A DNA stretch of 64,000 nt from DASSUC01 sp035649895 (GCA_035649895.1 DASRIS010000042.1:1-64000), one strand, 5' to 3'; positions 26,499 through 36,198 are shown, numbered from the stretch's first letter. Translations and numbers: made by a program. Notes: generated from the sequence alone by a model not told the origin.

Positions 26499-26527
26499 AC
26501 GCTAGGGCGTAGTCGGCCGTACTGCAA
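26499..26527 (-). promoter_or_regulatory. padR-ino1 promoter
   Basis: Minus-strand TTGCAG (26527-26522) and TAGCGT (26504-26499) are separated by 17 bases, a good housekeeping sigma match. The expected start point falls inside the right arm of the PadR palindrome. Confidence 0.6.
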
Positions 26528-26613
26528 CAACGCCTGGTGACGATCCTGGTGACCACTTGTCACGGACACTGCGGCTGTCGCCTGGCGACGCACGACCGCG
26601 TACCCTTCAGGCC

Positions 26614-27030
26614 ATGCGTACGCAGCGCCAGGTCGTGGACTTCTCGCTTCGGCGGCGCGCGTTGCTGCGCGAGGTCTACTCGGGCCGGGTCGGCGCGTAC
26701 GAGGTCTGCGACGCCTCGCCGTACCTGAAGAGCGCGGCGAAGTTCCATGGCGAGCCCACCGAGGTACGCTGCCCGGTCTGCCGGCGCGAGAACCTCACCC
26801 ACGTCCACTACATCTACGGCGACGAGCTCAAGCAGTCGGCCGGCCAGGCCCGCACCAAGGCGGAGCTGCCGGTGCTGGCGCTGACCTTCCGGGAGTTCCA
26901 GGTGTACGTCGTGGAGGTGTGCCGCAGCTGCGGCTGGAACCACCTTGTCGAGCAGTACGTGCTCGGGCGGGACGGGATCGCTGGTGGCCCGGCCGAGGCG
27001 GCGGCGACCGGTGGGAGGCGCGCACGGTGA
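26614..27030 (+). CDS. DUF5318 zinc-ribbon-like protein
   Basis: 138 residues from ATG 26614. Two cysteine pairs, CPVC near residue 53 and CRSC near residue 104, fit a zinc ribbon. Conserved parts are FSLRRRALLREVYSGRVGAYEVCDASPYL and VLALTFREFQVYVVEVCRSCGWNHL. The mycobacterial homologue also stands between the ino1 region and ponA1. The role is unknown; a cytosolic partner in envelope growth is only suggested by position. It is divergent from padR with 156 bp between starts. Confidence 0.75.
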   Translation: MRTQRQVVDFSLRRRALLREVYSGRVGAYEVCDASPYLKSAAKFHGEPTEVRCPVCRRENLTHVHYIYGDELKQSAGQARTKAELPVLALTFREFQVYVVEVCRSCGWNHLVEQYVLGRDGIAGGPAEAAATGGRRAR

Positions 27031-27170
27031 AGCGGCGTCCGGGGCGGCGGATCCCGGGGCGGGCAGTAGGTCAGCAAAGTCGGCTTATTTCACTAGATGC
27101 GGTGTGGGACGTCTCACGGCAACCCGGCGGCGGGCTGACCGCCGCCATGGCTACCGGCAGGGTGTGAAGA

Positions 27171-29843
27171 ATGAACTCGTACGGAGACCCGGGTTCCGCG
27201 CGCGGTCGGGCCCAGGTGCCCGGCCCGGGCGGCGGGTACGACTACGACCAGGCTGAGGGCGCCGGCGGGCGCGACCCGTACGCCCCGTCCAGCGCCCGGG
27301 CGTCGGCCGGCCCGCCGCCTGGTGGCGGGGCGCCGTTCGGGGTGGCTGCGGTAAGGCCCGTTGTCGGCAGCGCCCCGGTCGGCAGTGCTCCGGTCGGGCG
27401 GGCCACGGTCGGCCGGGCGAACGTGCCGGGCGGTGGCCCCCAGTACGACGACGAGCCGGGCGGCGACCGCAGCGTCGGGCGTGCCACCGTGCCGGGGAGG
27501 CTGCGTCCGGGCAGCCCGGCCGGGCCCCGCGGCTACCACGGGCCACCCGGCACGCCGGGTGGCGGGCAGAACGGCCGGACCGGACCGGACCGGGCCGGCG
27601 ACGGCTCCGGCGGGCTGGCCGGGGCGGCGGCCCGCCTCAAGGGCCGGATCTCCAACCGCCGGCTGAACTGGATGATCGCGGCGTTCGCCGTCGTCATCAT
27701 GGTCGCCGGCGGCGTCGTGGTCGGCGGGACCTACTACTACGACAACGTCCCCCGGCCGGAGAAGCTCGACCTGCCGGAGACCTCAACGATCTTCTTCAAG
27801 GACAACACTCAGCTGGCGAAGATCGGTGAGGCCAACCGGTCGCTCGTGCCGATCGAGCGCATCCCGGACCACGTGAAGAAGGCCGTCGTCGCCGCCGAGG
27901 ACAAGCACTTCTACGAGCACGGCGGCATCGACGTACAGGGCATCGTCCGGGCCGCCTGGAACAACGTGACCGGCGGCAGCAAGCAGGGCGCCTCCACCAT
28001 CACCCAGCAGTACGCGCGGCACGCGGCCGAGCTGACCGGCATCACGTACGCCCGGAAGGTGCGCGAGGCGGTCATGGCCAAGAAGCTGGAGCAGGAGTAC
28101 GAGAAGGAGGAGATTCTCGGCTTCTACCTCAACACGATCTACTTCGGCCGGGGCGCCTACGGGATCGAGGCGGCGGCACAGGCGTTCTTCGGCAAGTCCG
28201 TGCTGGAGCCGCCGGCCTCCCCGCGGGCGGTGACCGTCGCCGAGGCCGCGGTGCTCGCCGCGGTGATCCGCCAGCCGGTGCCCGACACCAACAGCGGCCA
28301 CCAGGGCTTCGACCCGCACTTCAACCTCCCCGAGGCGAAGGGCCGCTGGGACTACGTGCTCACCAACATGGTGGAGATGGGCTGGCTGGATCCTGGCAAG
28401 CGGGCCGCCGCGCAGTACCCGAAGGTGGCGAAGTTCGACGACAAGTCGTGCGTGAGCACGAACGAGTGCGGCGTGAACACGCCCGTGGGCAACGTCGTCA
28501 ACTACGTCAAGGAAGAGCTCAAGGCGATGGGCATCACCAACTGGAAGGAGGGTGGCTACCGGATCACGACCTCGATCGACCGCCGCGCCCAGGCCGCTGC
28601 GGAGGCCGCGGCCCGCCGGGCGGTGAAGGGGTCGGAGCTGGACGGCCAGCCGCCGAACCTGATGGCCGCCCTGGTCGCCATCGACCCAGCCACCGGCCGG
28701 GTGCTCGCCTACTACGGCGGCGACAGCGGCGTCGGCATCGACTACGCCGGCACCAACTGGGTCGGCGGCAAGCTGGTGGGCGGGCACTCGCCCGGCTCGT
28801 CGTTCAAGATCTACACGCTCGCCGCGGCGCTGCGCGAGAACTACTCGATCAGCTCGTACTGGGACGTCGCCAAGGTGGAGGACGGGCCGTTCAAGATCTC
28901 CAACGCCGGCCGCACCGCCAGCTGTGACGGGAAACCGGCCTGCACGCTGGAGGACTCCACGATCCAGTCGTACAACGTGCCGTTCTACTGGATCACCAAG
29001 GCGATCGGCCCGGACAAGGTGGTCGCCGCGGCCCGGGACGCCGGGGTCCGGATGATGTGGACCGACAGCAACGAGCTGGTCGAGCTGTCCAAGGTCAAGG
29101 ATGCCCGCCAGGTGGCGCCGGCGAAGTTCAGCACCCAGGTCGGGTACGGGCAGTACGCGGTCACCGTGCTCGACCACGCCAACGGCGTGGCCACGCTGGC
29201 CAACCGCGGCGTCTACAACCGGGCCCACTTCGTGACGAAGGTGGAGCGCAAGGACGCGGAGACCGGCAAGTGGGTGCCGGCCGGCAGCGAGAAGGTACGG
29301 GGGCAGCGCGTCTTCGACACGAACAAGGTCGACGACGAGGTCTCCGTCCTGGCGCGCATCTCCACCGGCGGCGCGAAAGGGCTGAGCGGCGGGCGGCCCG
29401 CCGCCGCCAAGACCGGCACCTGGGAGCTGAACTCCAAGAGCTCGGACAACGGCGACGCGTGGACGGTCGGCTTCACCCCGCAGATCGCCACCGCGGTCTG
29501 GGTGGGCAACGTCAACAAGCGGCAGGCGCTGAAGTACTACCCGGAGGGCAGCCGGACCTTGGCGAAGGTGCAGGGGTCCAACCTGCCGGGCCTCATCTGG
29601 CGGCGCTTCATGAACGAGGCGCACAAGAGCCTGCCGGTCAAGGACTTCGCCGACCGCAAGAACACCGGAGACCCGGATATCAGCGTGGGCGTGCCGGGGG
29701 CGGCCCCCTCGCCGGACAAGAAGCAGGACCAGTGCCTGATCCCGTTGATCCTGTGCCCGAGCCCCGGTGGCGGAGGGCACGGCGGTGACCCGGGTGGCGG
29801 CGGCGACCCGTTGCCCTCGGACCGACCAACCAAGCCGGCTTGA
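27171..29843 (+). CDS. ponA: bifunctional class A penicillin-binding protein (transglycosylase/transpeptidase)
   Basis: 890 residues. A 170-residue Gly/Pro-rich cytoplasmic tail precedes the membrane helix (WMIAAFAVVIMVAGGVVVGG). The GT51 domain has VVAAEDKHFYEHGGID and GASTITQQYARHAAELTG; the transpeptidase domain has HSPGSSFKIYTLAAAL (SxxK), SYN and AAKTGTWE (KTG). All catalytic residues are present. It polymerises and crosslinks peptidoglycan outside the membrane. It has a Pro/Gly/Asp-rich C-terminal tail but no PASTA domain. The position equals mycobacterial ponA1, next to the DUF5318 gene and a GT87-like gene. Confidence 0.95.
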   Translation: MNSYGDPGSARGRAQVPGPGGGYDYDQAEGAGGRDPYAPSSARASAGPPPGGGAPFGVAAVRPVVGSAPVGSAPVGRATVGRANVPGGGPQYDDEPGGDRSVGRATVPGRLRPGSPAGPRGYHGPPGTPGGGQNGRTGPDRAGDGSGGLAGAAARLKGRISNRRLNWMIAAFAVVIMVAGGVVVGGTYYYDNVPRPEKLDLPETSTIFFKDNTQLAKIGEANRSLVPIERIPDHVKKAVVAAEDKHFYEHGGIDVQGIVRAAWNNVTGGSKQGASTITQQYARHAAELTGITYARKVREAVMAKKLEQEYEKEEILGFYLNTIYFGRGAYGIEAAAQAFFGKSVLEPPASPRAVTVAEAAVLAAVIRQPVPDTNSGHQGFDPHFNLPEAKGRWDYVLTNMVEMGWLDPGKRAAAQYPKVAKFDDKSCVSTNECGVNTPVGNVVNYVKEELKAMGITNWKEGGYRITTSIDRRAQAAAEAAARRAVKGSELDGQPPNLMAALVAIDPATGRVLAYYGGDSGVGIDYAGTNWVGGKLVGGHSPGSSFKIYTLAAALRENYSISSYWDVAKVEDGPFKISNAGRTASCDGKPACTLEDSTIQSYNVPFYWITKAIGPDKVVAAARDAGVRMMWTDSNELVELSKVKDARQVAPAKFSTQVGYGQYAVTVLDHANGVATLANRGVYNRAHFVTKVERKDAETGKWVPAGSEKVRGQRVFDTNKVDDEVSVLARISTGGAKGLSGGRPAAAKTGTWELNSKSSDNGDAWTVGFTPQIATAVWVGNVNKRQALKYYPEGSRTLAKVQGSNLPGLIWRRFMNEAHKSLPVKDFADRKNTGDPDISVGVPGAAPSPDKKQDQCLIPLILCPSPGGGGHGGDPGGGGDPLPSDRPTKPA

Positions 29844-29916
29844 CCGGCGCTCCATAACTGAAACGGCTTGACCGGCGGTCCGTCGGCGACGGCCCTACCT
29901 GACAGGATGGCGGGCT

Positions 29917-31428
29917 ATGAACGCCCCTCGCGCCTGGGCCGGCGGCGCCGGAAGCAGTGACGAACCGGCCCGGTCGGACCCGTTCGTGAGCGGGCTCTCG
30001 GAGGTCATCGGGGGCCCGCTCGGCGCGCACGCGGTCCGCCGCGGGTGGGGTGGGCGTGGCTTCTGGACCGCCGCCCGCGTCGTCCTGGCCCTGGCGTGCC
30101 TGACCCTGACCCTGCACTACGTGCAGAAGTCACCGTGCCGGGACGGCGCGTGGACCGACCTCAAGCAGTACCGGCAGTTCTGCTACACCGACGTGCTCGC
30201 GCTCTACTACGCCGAAGGGCTCAACGAGGGCAAGGTCCCCTACCGCGACCATCCGGTCGAGTACCCGGTGCTGACCGGCGCGTTCATGGGAGCGCTCGGG
30301 CTGCCCGTGCACGCGCTGGGCCAGGCCGGCCGGATCGGCAACGAGGGGCAGGCTTTCTACGACGCCAACGCCCTGGTCCTGGGCGCCCTCGGGGTCGCCA
30401 CCGCGGCCCTGCTGCTGGCACTGCGGCGGCGAAGACCGTGGGACGTGGCCATGTTCGCCGCCTCCCCCGTCCTTCTCCTGACCGCGACGGTCAACTGGGA
30501 CCTGCTCGCCGTCGCGCTCGCCGTGGCCGGGCTGTACGCGTGGGCGCGCCGGTGGCCGTTGGCCGCCGGCGTACTGCTGGGGCTCGGCGGGGCGGCGAAG
30601 CTGTGGCCGCTGTTCCTGCTCGGCCCGGTGCTGCTGCTCGCAGTGCGGGGCCGCCGCACGCCGGAGGCGGTGGCCGCCGCCGGGGCCGCCGCGGTCACCT
30701 GGGTGCTCGTCAACGCGCCGGTGTACTGGCTGTGGCCCCGGTCCTGGGGCCGGTTCTCCGAGCTCAACTGGGAGCGCCCGATCGACTGGGGCACGCTGTG
30801 GTACATCGGCGACCACTTCCCGCGCGGCGGCGGGCGGTCCGGCTTCGCCCTGTTCCACACCCTGGCCGGCCAGGTCGCGACGCTCAACCTGCTCACCTAC
30901 GCCCTCATGGCCCTGGCCTTCACCGGCATCGCCGCACTGGCCCTCCTCGCCCCGCGCCGGCCCCGGCTGGCGCAGCTCGCGTTCCTGACCGTGGCCGCCT
31001 TCCTGGTCCTCAACAAGGTGTGGTCCCAGCAGTTCGTGCTCTGGCTGCTGCCGCTGGCCGTGCTGGCCCGGCCCCGGTGGGGCGCGTTCCTCGCCTGGCA
31101 GGCGGCTGAGGTCGGCTACTTCCTGGCCTTCTACGGTGAGCTGATGGGCGCCTCCGGCCGGCAGGTCATCCCGGAGGGAGTCTTCGTGCTCGCGGCCGGG
31201 CTGCGCCTGGTCACCGTGGTCGTCCTCAGTGGGCTGGTGGTCCGCGAGATCCTGCGGCCGGACCTCGACCCGGTGCGGCAGACGTACGGCGACGACCCGG
31301 ACGGCGGGGTGCTGGACAGCGCGCCCGACGCGCCGTGGGTGACCCGGCTGGGCCGCCCACGGCCGGCCGGTCCGCCGGTCACGGGTCCAGCCGGAACACC
31401 ACCGCACCGGCAACCTCTTCCCGGGTGA
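29917..31428 (+). CDS. polytopic GT87/DUF2029-type glycosyltransferase
   Basis: 503 residues, about ten membrane helices. The first luminal loop carries the acidic cluster typical of polyprenyl-sugar GT-C enzymes: YRDHPVEYPVLTG; then TATVNWDLLAVALA and VLLGLGGAAKLWPLFLLGPVLL. Such enzymes use polyprenyl-phosphate mannose or arabinose as donors for lipid or wall glycans; the exact donor cannot be read from sequence. It follows ponA by 73 bases on the same strand, as in mycobacteria. The 3' end overlaps the convergent gene by 50 bp. Confidence 0.75.
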   Translation: MNAPRAWAGGAGSSDEPARSDPFVSGLSEVIGGPLGAHAVRRGWGGRGFWTAARVVLALACLTLTLHYVQKSPCRDGAWTDLKQYRQFCYTDVLALYYAEGLNEGKVPYRDHPVEYPVLTGAFMGALGLPVHALGQAGRIGNEGQAFYDANALVLGALGVATAALLLALRRRRPWDVAMFAASPVLLLTATVNWDLLAVALAVAGLYAWARRWPLAAGVLLGLGGAAKLWPLFLLGPVLLLAVRGRRTPEAVAAAGAAAVTWVLVNAPVYWLWPRSWGRFSELNWERPIDWGTLWYIGDHFPRGGGRSGFALFHTLAGQVATLNLLTYALMALAFTGIAALALLAPRRPRLAQLAFLTVAAFLVLNKVWSQQFVLWLLPLAVLARPRWGAFLAWQAAEVGYFLAFYGELMGASGRQVIPEGVFVLAAGLRLVTVVVLSGLVVREILRPDLDPVRQTYGDDPDGGVLDSAPDAPWVTRLGRPRPAGPPVTGPAGTPPHRQPLPG

Positions 31429-33388
31429 TGCCGAGGCCGTCGACGGGGATCGCGGCCGCGTGCTGCCACGGGGTGCCGGCCGCCCGCTCGGGCAGCAGGA
31501 CCACCGTACGCACGCCCAGGTCGCGCAGGCGCGCGACGCTCTCGGCGTCGGGGAAGGTGTGGCTCAGCCGCCGCGCCTCGGCCTGGCGGGCGGGCGTGAA
31601 GCTGCTGCCACCGTTGACCATCGGCACGAACCGGTCGGTCGACCACAGCATCACGGTCATGTCGAAGTAGCCGTCGCTGGGCAGCACGAGCATCGGCCCG
31701 GTGACCGAGCGCAGCGCGGCCGGCGCCGGTGCCACCTGCTCGTGCGGCGTCTGGTTGGTCCCCTCCACGAGCACGAGCACCAGCGGCACCAGGCTGGCCA
31801 GGCGAAGCAGGGGCCCGGGGCCGGACGGGACCCGGCCGGCGGTCAGCTCCCGCGCCCGCTCCAGGAAAGCGCACACCGCTCCGGCGGCCAGGACGCCCAG
31901 CAGCAGCGTCGTCCACATCACCAGGCGCCCGGGCGTACGCAGGGCGTCCCAGCCGTAGACGTGGTCGTGCAGGGTGAGGTAGCCCGGCCGGCCGTCGCCG
32001 CCCAGCATGGTGCCCATGCCGAGCGCGATGGTGATGAGCACGCCGGCGGCGAGCAGCAGCCGTACGTGGATGCGCCAGACCGAGAACACCAGGCCGGCCG
32101 CTGCGATGCCGTAGAGCGCGAAGCCCGGCAGCAGGGTCATCTCCGGGTGCCAGGGGAGCAGGGCCCGGGCCGGCTCGTGCAGGTCACCCCAGACGAGCGA
32201 GTCGGGCGGGGCGACGAAGAAGCCGCGCAGCGGCGACGAGAACAGTGCCACGTCGCCGGCGTCGCGCTGCGCGTACGGGTGCAGCTCGAGAACCTTCAGG
32301 TAGGGCTGCGCCACCAGCAGGCACGTGGCGGCGAAGATGCCCCCGCCGGCCACGTCCGCGGCGAGCACCCGCCAACCCACGACAGGCCGGCCGCGCACCA
32401 GCCACCCCACCGCGGCCACCACGGCGGCCAGCGCCAGCACGTAGGCGAAAGGCACGCTGATGCCGATGCCCACGGTCACCTGCCACGCGGCCACCAGCCA
32501 GCCGGCGACGACCCAGCCCGCCCGGCGCCGCGCCGGGCGGTAGCCTTCCCGCAGCGACCAGCCATGCCCGCGGGCGAGCATCGCCAGCGAGAGCACGATC
32601 CCGCCGGTCGAGATCACGTGCAGGTGCCCGGTCTGGGCCAGCCGCCACGGCGCGTACACGAACGCGACCGCGGCCAGCGTCGCACCGGTCCGGCCGGCGC
32701 CGAGCTGGCGAACCAGCGCGTACGCCCCGATGAACGCCAGCGCGTGGGAGAGCACGAAAATGATGTTGTACCGGAGGGTCGCGTCCTCGGGGCCGGTGCC
32801 GATCATGCCGAACGGGGCGTAGCCGATCAGCGACTCGGTAAAGGCGAAGCTGTACGGCTCAGGGAAGAACGCGTTGCTGTGCCACAGCTGGCTGGGATCG
32901 GTCCGCAGCGCATGGCCCGACCAGGCCAGCATCCACGTGACGAGGGTCGGGTCCCCCAGGTCCCGGGGGAGGGTGTGCCGCGGGTCGGCCAGCGTCGGCC
33001 AGGTCATCACCACCGCGAGCACGAGCCCGCCCAGGCAGGCGAGGGTCCACTCGTGGACGGTGAACCGCCCGACCCGCGTGGCGAGCCGGCGGGCACGGCC
33101 GGGGACGGGCTCGGGAGCCGGGGCGAACCTGGACCACCGGTCCTCACTGTTGCGGCTCTCCCCCTGCTCCGGCCCGTCGGCGGGGGTCGGCTCCCCGGCG
33201 TCGCCCGCAGGCCTCCCGGCCTCCACGGTCCCGGCCTCCACCTGCCCGGTCTCCACGGGGGTGGCCTGGGTGGGTTCGGCCTGGTCGGATCTGGTCTGAC
33301 CGGGCTCAGCGGGGGCTGCGACCGCTGGCTCGGCCGGGCCTGGGACTGCCGGGTCTGCCTCGTCGCGCTCCCGTTGCCGCGTACTCAT
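31379..33388 (-). CDS. large polytopic membrane protein, possible GT-C type transferase
   Basis: 669 residues. The first 110 residues are Pro/Glu/Thr-rich and probably disordered; about 11 membrane helices follow from residue 115 (WTLACLGGLVLAVVMTW) to 540, then a soluble extracytoplasmic domain (VLVLVEGTNQTPHEQ, VLPSDGYFDMTVML). The first loop reads LPRDLGDPTLVTWMLAW, an acidic pair in the place of the GT-C catalytic Asp. I do not recognise the subfamily; it could transfer glycans or modify lipids. It is convergent with the GT87-like gene, overlapping by 50 bp. Confidence 0.7.
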   Translation of the reverse strand: MSTRQRERDEADPAVPGPAEPAVAAPAEPGQTRSDQAEPTQATPVETGQVEAGTVEAGRPAGDAGEPTPADGPEQGESRNSEDRWSRFAPAPEPVPGRARRLATRVGRFTVHEWTLACLGGLVLAVVMTWPTLADPRHTLPRDLGDPTLVTWMLAWSGHALRTDPSQLWHSNAFFPEPYSFAFTESLIGYAPFGMIGTGPEDATLRYNIIFVLSHALAFIGAYALVRQLGAGRTGATLAAVAFVYAPWRLAQTGHLHVISTGGIVLSLAMLARGHGWSLREGYRPARRRAGWVVAGWLVAAWQVTVGIGISVPFAYVLALAAVVAAVGWLVRGRPVVGWRVLAADVAGGGIFAATCLLVAQPYLKVLELHPYAQRDAGDVALFSSPLRGFFVAPPDSLVWGDLHEPARALLPWHPEMTLLPGFALYGIAAAGLVFSVWRIHVRLLLAAGVLITIALGMGTMLGGDGRPGYLTLHDHVYGWDALRTPGRLVMWTTLLLGVLAAGAVCAFLERARELTAGRVPSGPGPLLRLASLVPLVLVLVEGTNQTPHEQVAPAPAALRSVTGPMLVLPSDGYFDMTVMLWSTDRFVPMVNGGSSFTPARQAEARRLSHTFPDAESVARLRDLGVRTVVLLPERAAGTPWQHAAAIPVDGLGITREEVAGAVVFRLDP

Positions 33389-33430
33389 CGACGCATTCTC
33401 TACTCGCCGCGAGCTCGCTGTCCGACCCGC

Positions 33431-34207
33431 CTACCCCGCGAGCCGCCCGCGCAGGTATGCGATGTCGGCGCCCTGGCCAGCCGCCCCGCCCGGCGTCTCG
33501 ACCAGGACCGGCGCGCCCGCGGCGGACGCGACCGCGAGCAGCAGCTCGGGGTCGATCTCGCCCTGCCCGATGTTCGCGTGCCGGTCCCGGCCGGAGTCGA
33601 ACGGGTCCCGGGAGTCGTTGAGGTGGACCAGGTCGATGCGGCCGGTGATCGCCTTCACCCGGTCCACGACGCCGAGCAGCTTCTCGCCGCCCGCGTGGGC
33701 GTGGCAGGTGTCCAGGCAGAAGCCGACGCCGTACTCCCCAACCGCGTCCCAGAGGCCGGCCAGCGCGTCGAACCTGCGGGCGCACGCATTGTCGCCGCCG
33801 GCCGTGTTCTCGATGAGGACGGGGCAGCCGAGCCCGCCGGACTCTGCCGCGTACGAGAAGGCCTTGCGCCAGTTCGCGAAGCCGGCGGCGAGGTCGTCGC
33901 CCTTGTTGACGTGTCCACCGTGGACGATGAGCCCGGCGGCCCCGACCGCCGCGGCCGCCTCAGCGTGGCTGACCAGCAGCTTGCGGCTTGGGATGCGGAT
34001 GCGGTTGTTGAGCGTGGCGACGTTGATGACATAGGGCGCGTGCACGTAGACGGTCACCTCGGCGGCCCGCAGCGCCGCGGCGTCCGGCCGCGGCTCCGGC
34101 GGCTTCCACCCCTGCGGGTCGGTGAGGAAGAACTGCACCGCGTCCGCGCCCCGCGCCGCGGCCTCAGCGAGCGGGTCGTCCGAGTCGACGTGCGCTCCGA
34201 TACGCAT
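33431..34207 (-). CDS. endonuclease IV-like AP endonuclease/xylose isomerase-fold protein
   Basis: 258 residues from ATG 34207. The TIM barrel of the AP endonuclease 2 family is seen: RIGAHVDSDDPLAEAAARGADAVQFFL, VHAPYVINVAT, VHGGHV, LIENTAGGDNACARRFDALA, GFCLDTCHAHAGG, LVHLNDSRDPFDSGRDRHANIGQG and VETPGG. The zinc-binding His, Glu and Asp positions of Nfo are all kept. Nfo cleaves DNA 5' of abasic sites. It lies between a membrane protein and a secreted protein, with no repair operon; the endonuclease Q-like fusion gene at the far right could act in the same pathway. Confidence 0.88.
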   Translation of the reverse strand: MRIGAHVDSDDPLAEAAARGADAVQFFLTDPQGWKPPEPRPDAAALRAAEVTVYVHAPYVINVATLNNRIRIPSRKLLVSHAEAAAAVGAAGLIVHGGHVNKGDDLAAGFANWRKAFSYAAESGGLGCPVLIENTAGGDNACARRFDALAGLWDAVGEYGVGFCLDTCHAHAGGEKLLGVVDRVKAITGRIDLVHLNDSRDPFDSGRDRHANIGQGEIDPELLLAVASAAGAPVLVETPGGAAGQGADIAYLRGRLAG

Positions 34208-34303
34208 GCGGCGAAGCCTACTGTGGGTGCCCGACACTTCTGGCCATCACCCGGAGGGAGGACGCGTCGTTGGGCTGGATGACCGGGTCAGGGGGGATGA
34301 CCG

Positions 34304-35029
34304 ATGGGCTCTGGCTGCCGCGCCATCGCCGTGGCGCTCGTCTCAGTGCTCGCCGCCGGGCCGCTGCCCGGCCCGTGGGCCAACCCAGCCGCAGCGTACG
34401 CAGAGCCGCTGGGCACTGCCCGGGTCACCTTCTCCGGCGAGGTCGGGCTGCTGTCCTGCACGTCAGCGCCGGACCGGAGCGAGGTGCGGGTGTCCGCCGG
34501 GTCGCCGGTTGAGCTCGTCAACGCGCTCGGGGAGCCGGCCCGGTTGACCCTGGACGGCCAGCCCGGCCCGGCCGTCGCCGCCGGTGAGGCGGTGGTGCTG
34601 AAGTTCCACCAGGGACCGGTCGCGGTGCGCCTGGAGCCGGACTGTGCCGGGTTGCTGCACCGGTCGTTCGAGGCGGTGACGGTCGAGGTCGCGCCCAAGC
34701 CGCCGGCCACCTCGCCGGCACGGACCGCCGCTCCACCGGGTCCGGCGCCGGGCGCCGGCGCCACGGGGTCGGCAGGCGATCCGGGCGCGCCGGGGCGGCA
34801 GGCCCCCGGAGCGCCGGCCCGCACCGGCAGCGCGGTGTCCGCCCCCGCCCGGTCGCCCGCCCGGGCCCCGGACACCGGCGACCCCGCCGCACAGTGGTCG
34901 CGCGACATCACCGGGATCGACCCAGCACCCTCCCGCGGGAACGGCCTGCTGGCTCTGGTGGCGATCTTCTGCGTTGCCGGCGTGCTGGTCGCCGCGGTCC
35001 GGACCATCCTGACCCAGGGCCGGCGATAG
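34304..35029 (+). CDS. secreted, C-terminally membrane-anchored protein of unknown function
   Basis: 241 residues. A signal peptide (AIAVALVSVLAAGPLPGPWANPAAAYA) precedes an immunoglobulin- or cupredoxin-like beta domain (RVTFSGEVGLLSCTSAPDRSEV, with two cysteines in CTS and DCA). A long Pro/Ala/Gly linker follows, and a C-terminal helix (GLLALVAIFCVAGVLVAAVRTIL) with a basic tail anchors it in the membrane. No sortase motif is present. ATG 34304 has a GGGGGATGA purine tract upstream. It stands in the gap before rpsF; role unknown. Confidence 0.65.
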   Translation: MGSGCRAIAVALVSVLAAGPLPGPWANPAAAYAEPLGTARVTFSGEVGLLSCTSAPDRSEVRVSAGSPVELVNALGEPARLTLDGQPGPAVAAGEAVVLKFHQGPVAVRLEPDCAGLLHRSFEAVTVEVAPKPPATSPARTAAPPGPAPGAGATGSAGDPGAPGRQAPGAPARTGSAVSAPARSPARAPDTGDPAAQWSRDITGIDPAPSRGNGLLALVAIFCVAGVLVAAVRTILTQGRR

Positions 35030-35074
35030 CCGCACCCTGGCTCAGGACCGCGGCAGCCGCACCCTGGCTCAGGA
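35028..35074. repeat. 27-bp direct repeat upstream of rpsF
   Basis: Two identical copies of AGCCGCACCCTGGCTCAGGA at 35028-35047 and 35055-35074, the first overlapping the stop codon of the upstream gene. Downstream, TATCCT at 35173 could be an rpsF -10 element, but no good -35 partner is spaced correctly. Confidence 0.6.
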
Positions 35075-35287
35075 GCGGCGGTACGCCCGGCGGCGGCTGC
35101 GCGGCCAGCAACAGGGTGAGCGGTAACGGGCGGGCAACGGCTCCCGTTGCGGCTGCTCCGGCGGCGGCCGGGTATCCTTTCCAGGTCCCGGGCGCGTGGT
35201 CACCCGACCCCGCCTGCCCAGGACGGACGCACGACCTCCTGCCACGGATGGACCGTGGCCGCCTAGCCCAGGGGAGGTGAGCACGTC

Positions 35288-35578
35288 TTGCGTCATTACG
35301 AGGTCATGGTGATCCTCGACCCGAGCCTTGAGGAGCGCACCGTCGCACCGTCGCTCGACACGTACCTCAACGTGATTCGTACCGCTGGTGGTTCGGTCGA
35401 GAAGCTCGACGTCTGGGGCCGTCGGCGCCTGTCGTACGAGATCAACAAGAAGACCGAGGGGATCTACGCGGTCATCGACCTCCAGGCGACGCCGGAGGCA
35501 GTGGCCGAGCTGGACCGGCAGCTGCGGCTCAACGAGGCCATCCTGCGCACCAAGGTGCTCCGGCCAGAGGTCCACTAG
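35288..35578 (+). CDS. rpsF: 30S ribosomal protein S6
   Basis: 96 residues, normal for S6, from a TTG start at 35288 that follows GGGGAGGTGA. It begins RHYEVMVILDPSLEERTV and ends TKVLRPEVH. It binds the 16S rRNA platform with S18. First gene of rpsF-ssb-rpsR-rplI. Confidence 0.97.
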   Translation: MRHYEVMVILDPSLEERTVAPSLDTYLNVIRTAGGSVEKLDVWGRRRLSYEINKKTEGIYAVIDLQATPEAVAELDRQLRLNEAILRTKVLRPEVH

Positions 35579-35671
35579 CGCCGACCACGAGCCCGATCCG
35601 TGCCGCGTTCGGTTCGTCGTACCCATGTGGGAGCCTGACGGCGAAACCGAGCGTGCCCTGAGGAGTGACAC

Positions 35672-36175
35672 ATGGCTGGAGACACCACCATTACGGTCAT
35701 CGGCAACCTGACCGGTGACCCTGAGCTGCGCTTTACCCCGTCCGGTGCGGCGGTGGCCAAGTTCTGCGTCGCGTCGACGCCGCGGTTCCTGGACCGGGCG
35801 TCCGGCGAGTGGAAGGACGGCGAGCCGCTCTTCCTCAACTGCAACGTGTGGCGGCAGGCGGCGGAGAACGTCGCCGAGTCGCTGCAGCGGGGTGCCCGCG
35901 TCATCGTCTCGGGCCGGCTGCGGCAGCGGTCGTACGAGACGAAGGAGGGTGAGAAGCGCACGGTCTTCGAGCTGGAGGTCGACGAGGTCGGCCCCTCGCT
36001 GCGGTACGCCACGGCGAAGGTGCAGAAGATGTCGCGCAGCTCGGGTGGCGGCTTCGGCGCAGGCGGCGGGGGCAGCCAAGGCGGCGCCCCGGCCGACGAC
36101 CCTTGGGCATCAGCGGCACCCGCCCCTGCGGCGCGCGGCGCGGGCTCATCCTTTGACGACGAGCCACCATTCTAG
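35672..36175 (+). CDS. ssb: single-stranded DNA-binding protein
   Basis: 167 residues. The N-terminal OB fold starts TTITVIGNLTGDPELRFTPSGAAV with FLNCNVWRQAAENVAESLQRG; the linker is Gly/Ala-rich, and the acid tip ends DDEPPF, which recruits partner proteins. It is in the conserved rpsF-ssb-rpsR-rplI operon, 93 bases after rpsF. Coats single strands during replication and repair. Confidence 0.97.
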   Translation: MAGDTTITVIGNLTGDPELRFTPSGAAVAKFCVASTPRFLDRASGEWKDGEPLFLNCNVWRQAAENVAESLQRGARVIVSGRLRQRSYETKEGEKRTVFELEVDEVGPSLRYATAKVQKMSRSSGGGFGAGGGGSQGGAPADDPWASAAPAPAARGAGSSFDDEPPF

Positions 36176-36198
36176 GAAGTGTCTTGGGAGTACGAGCA

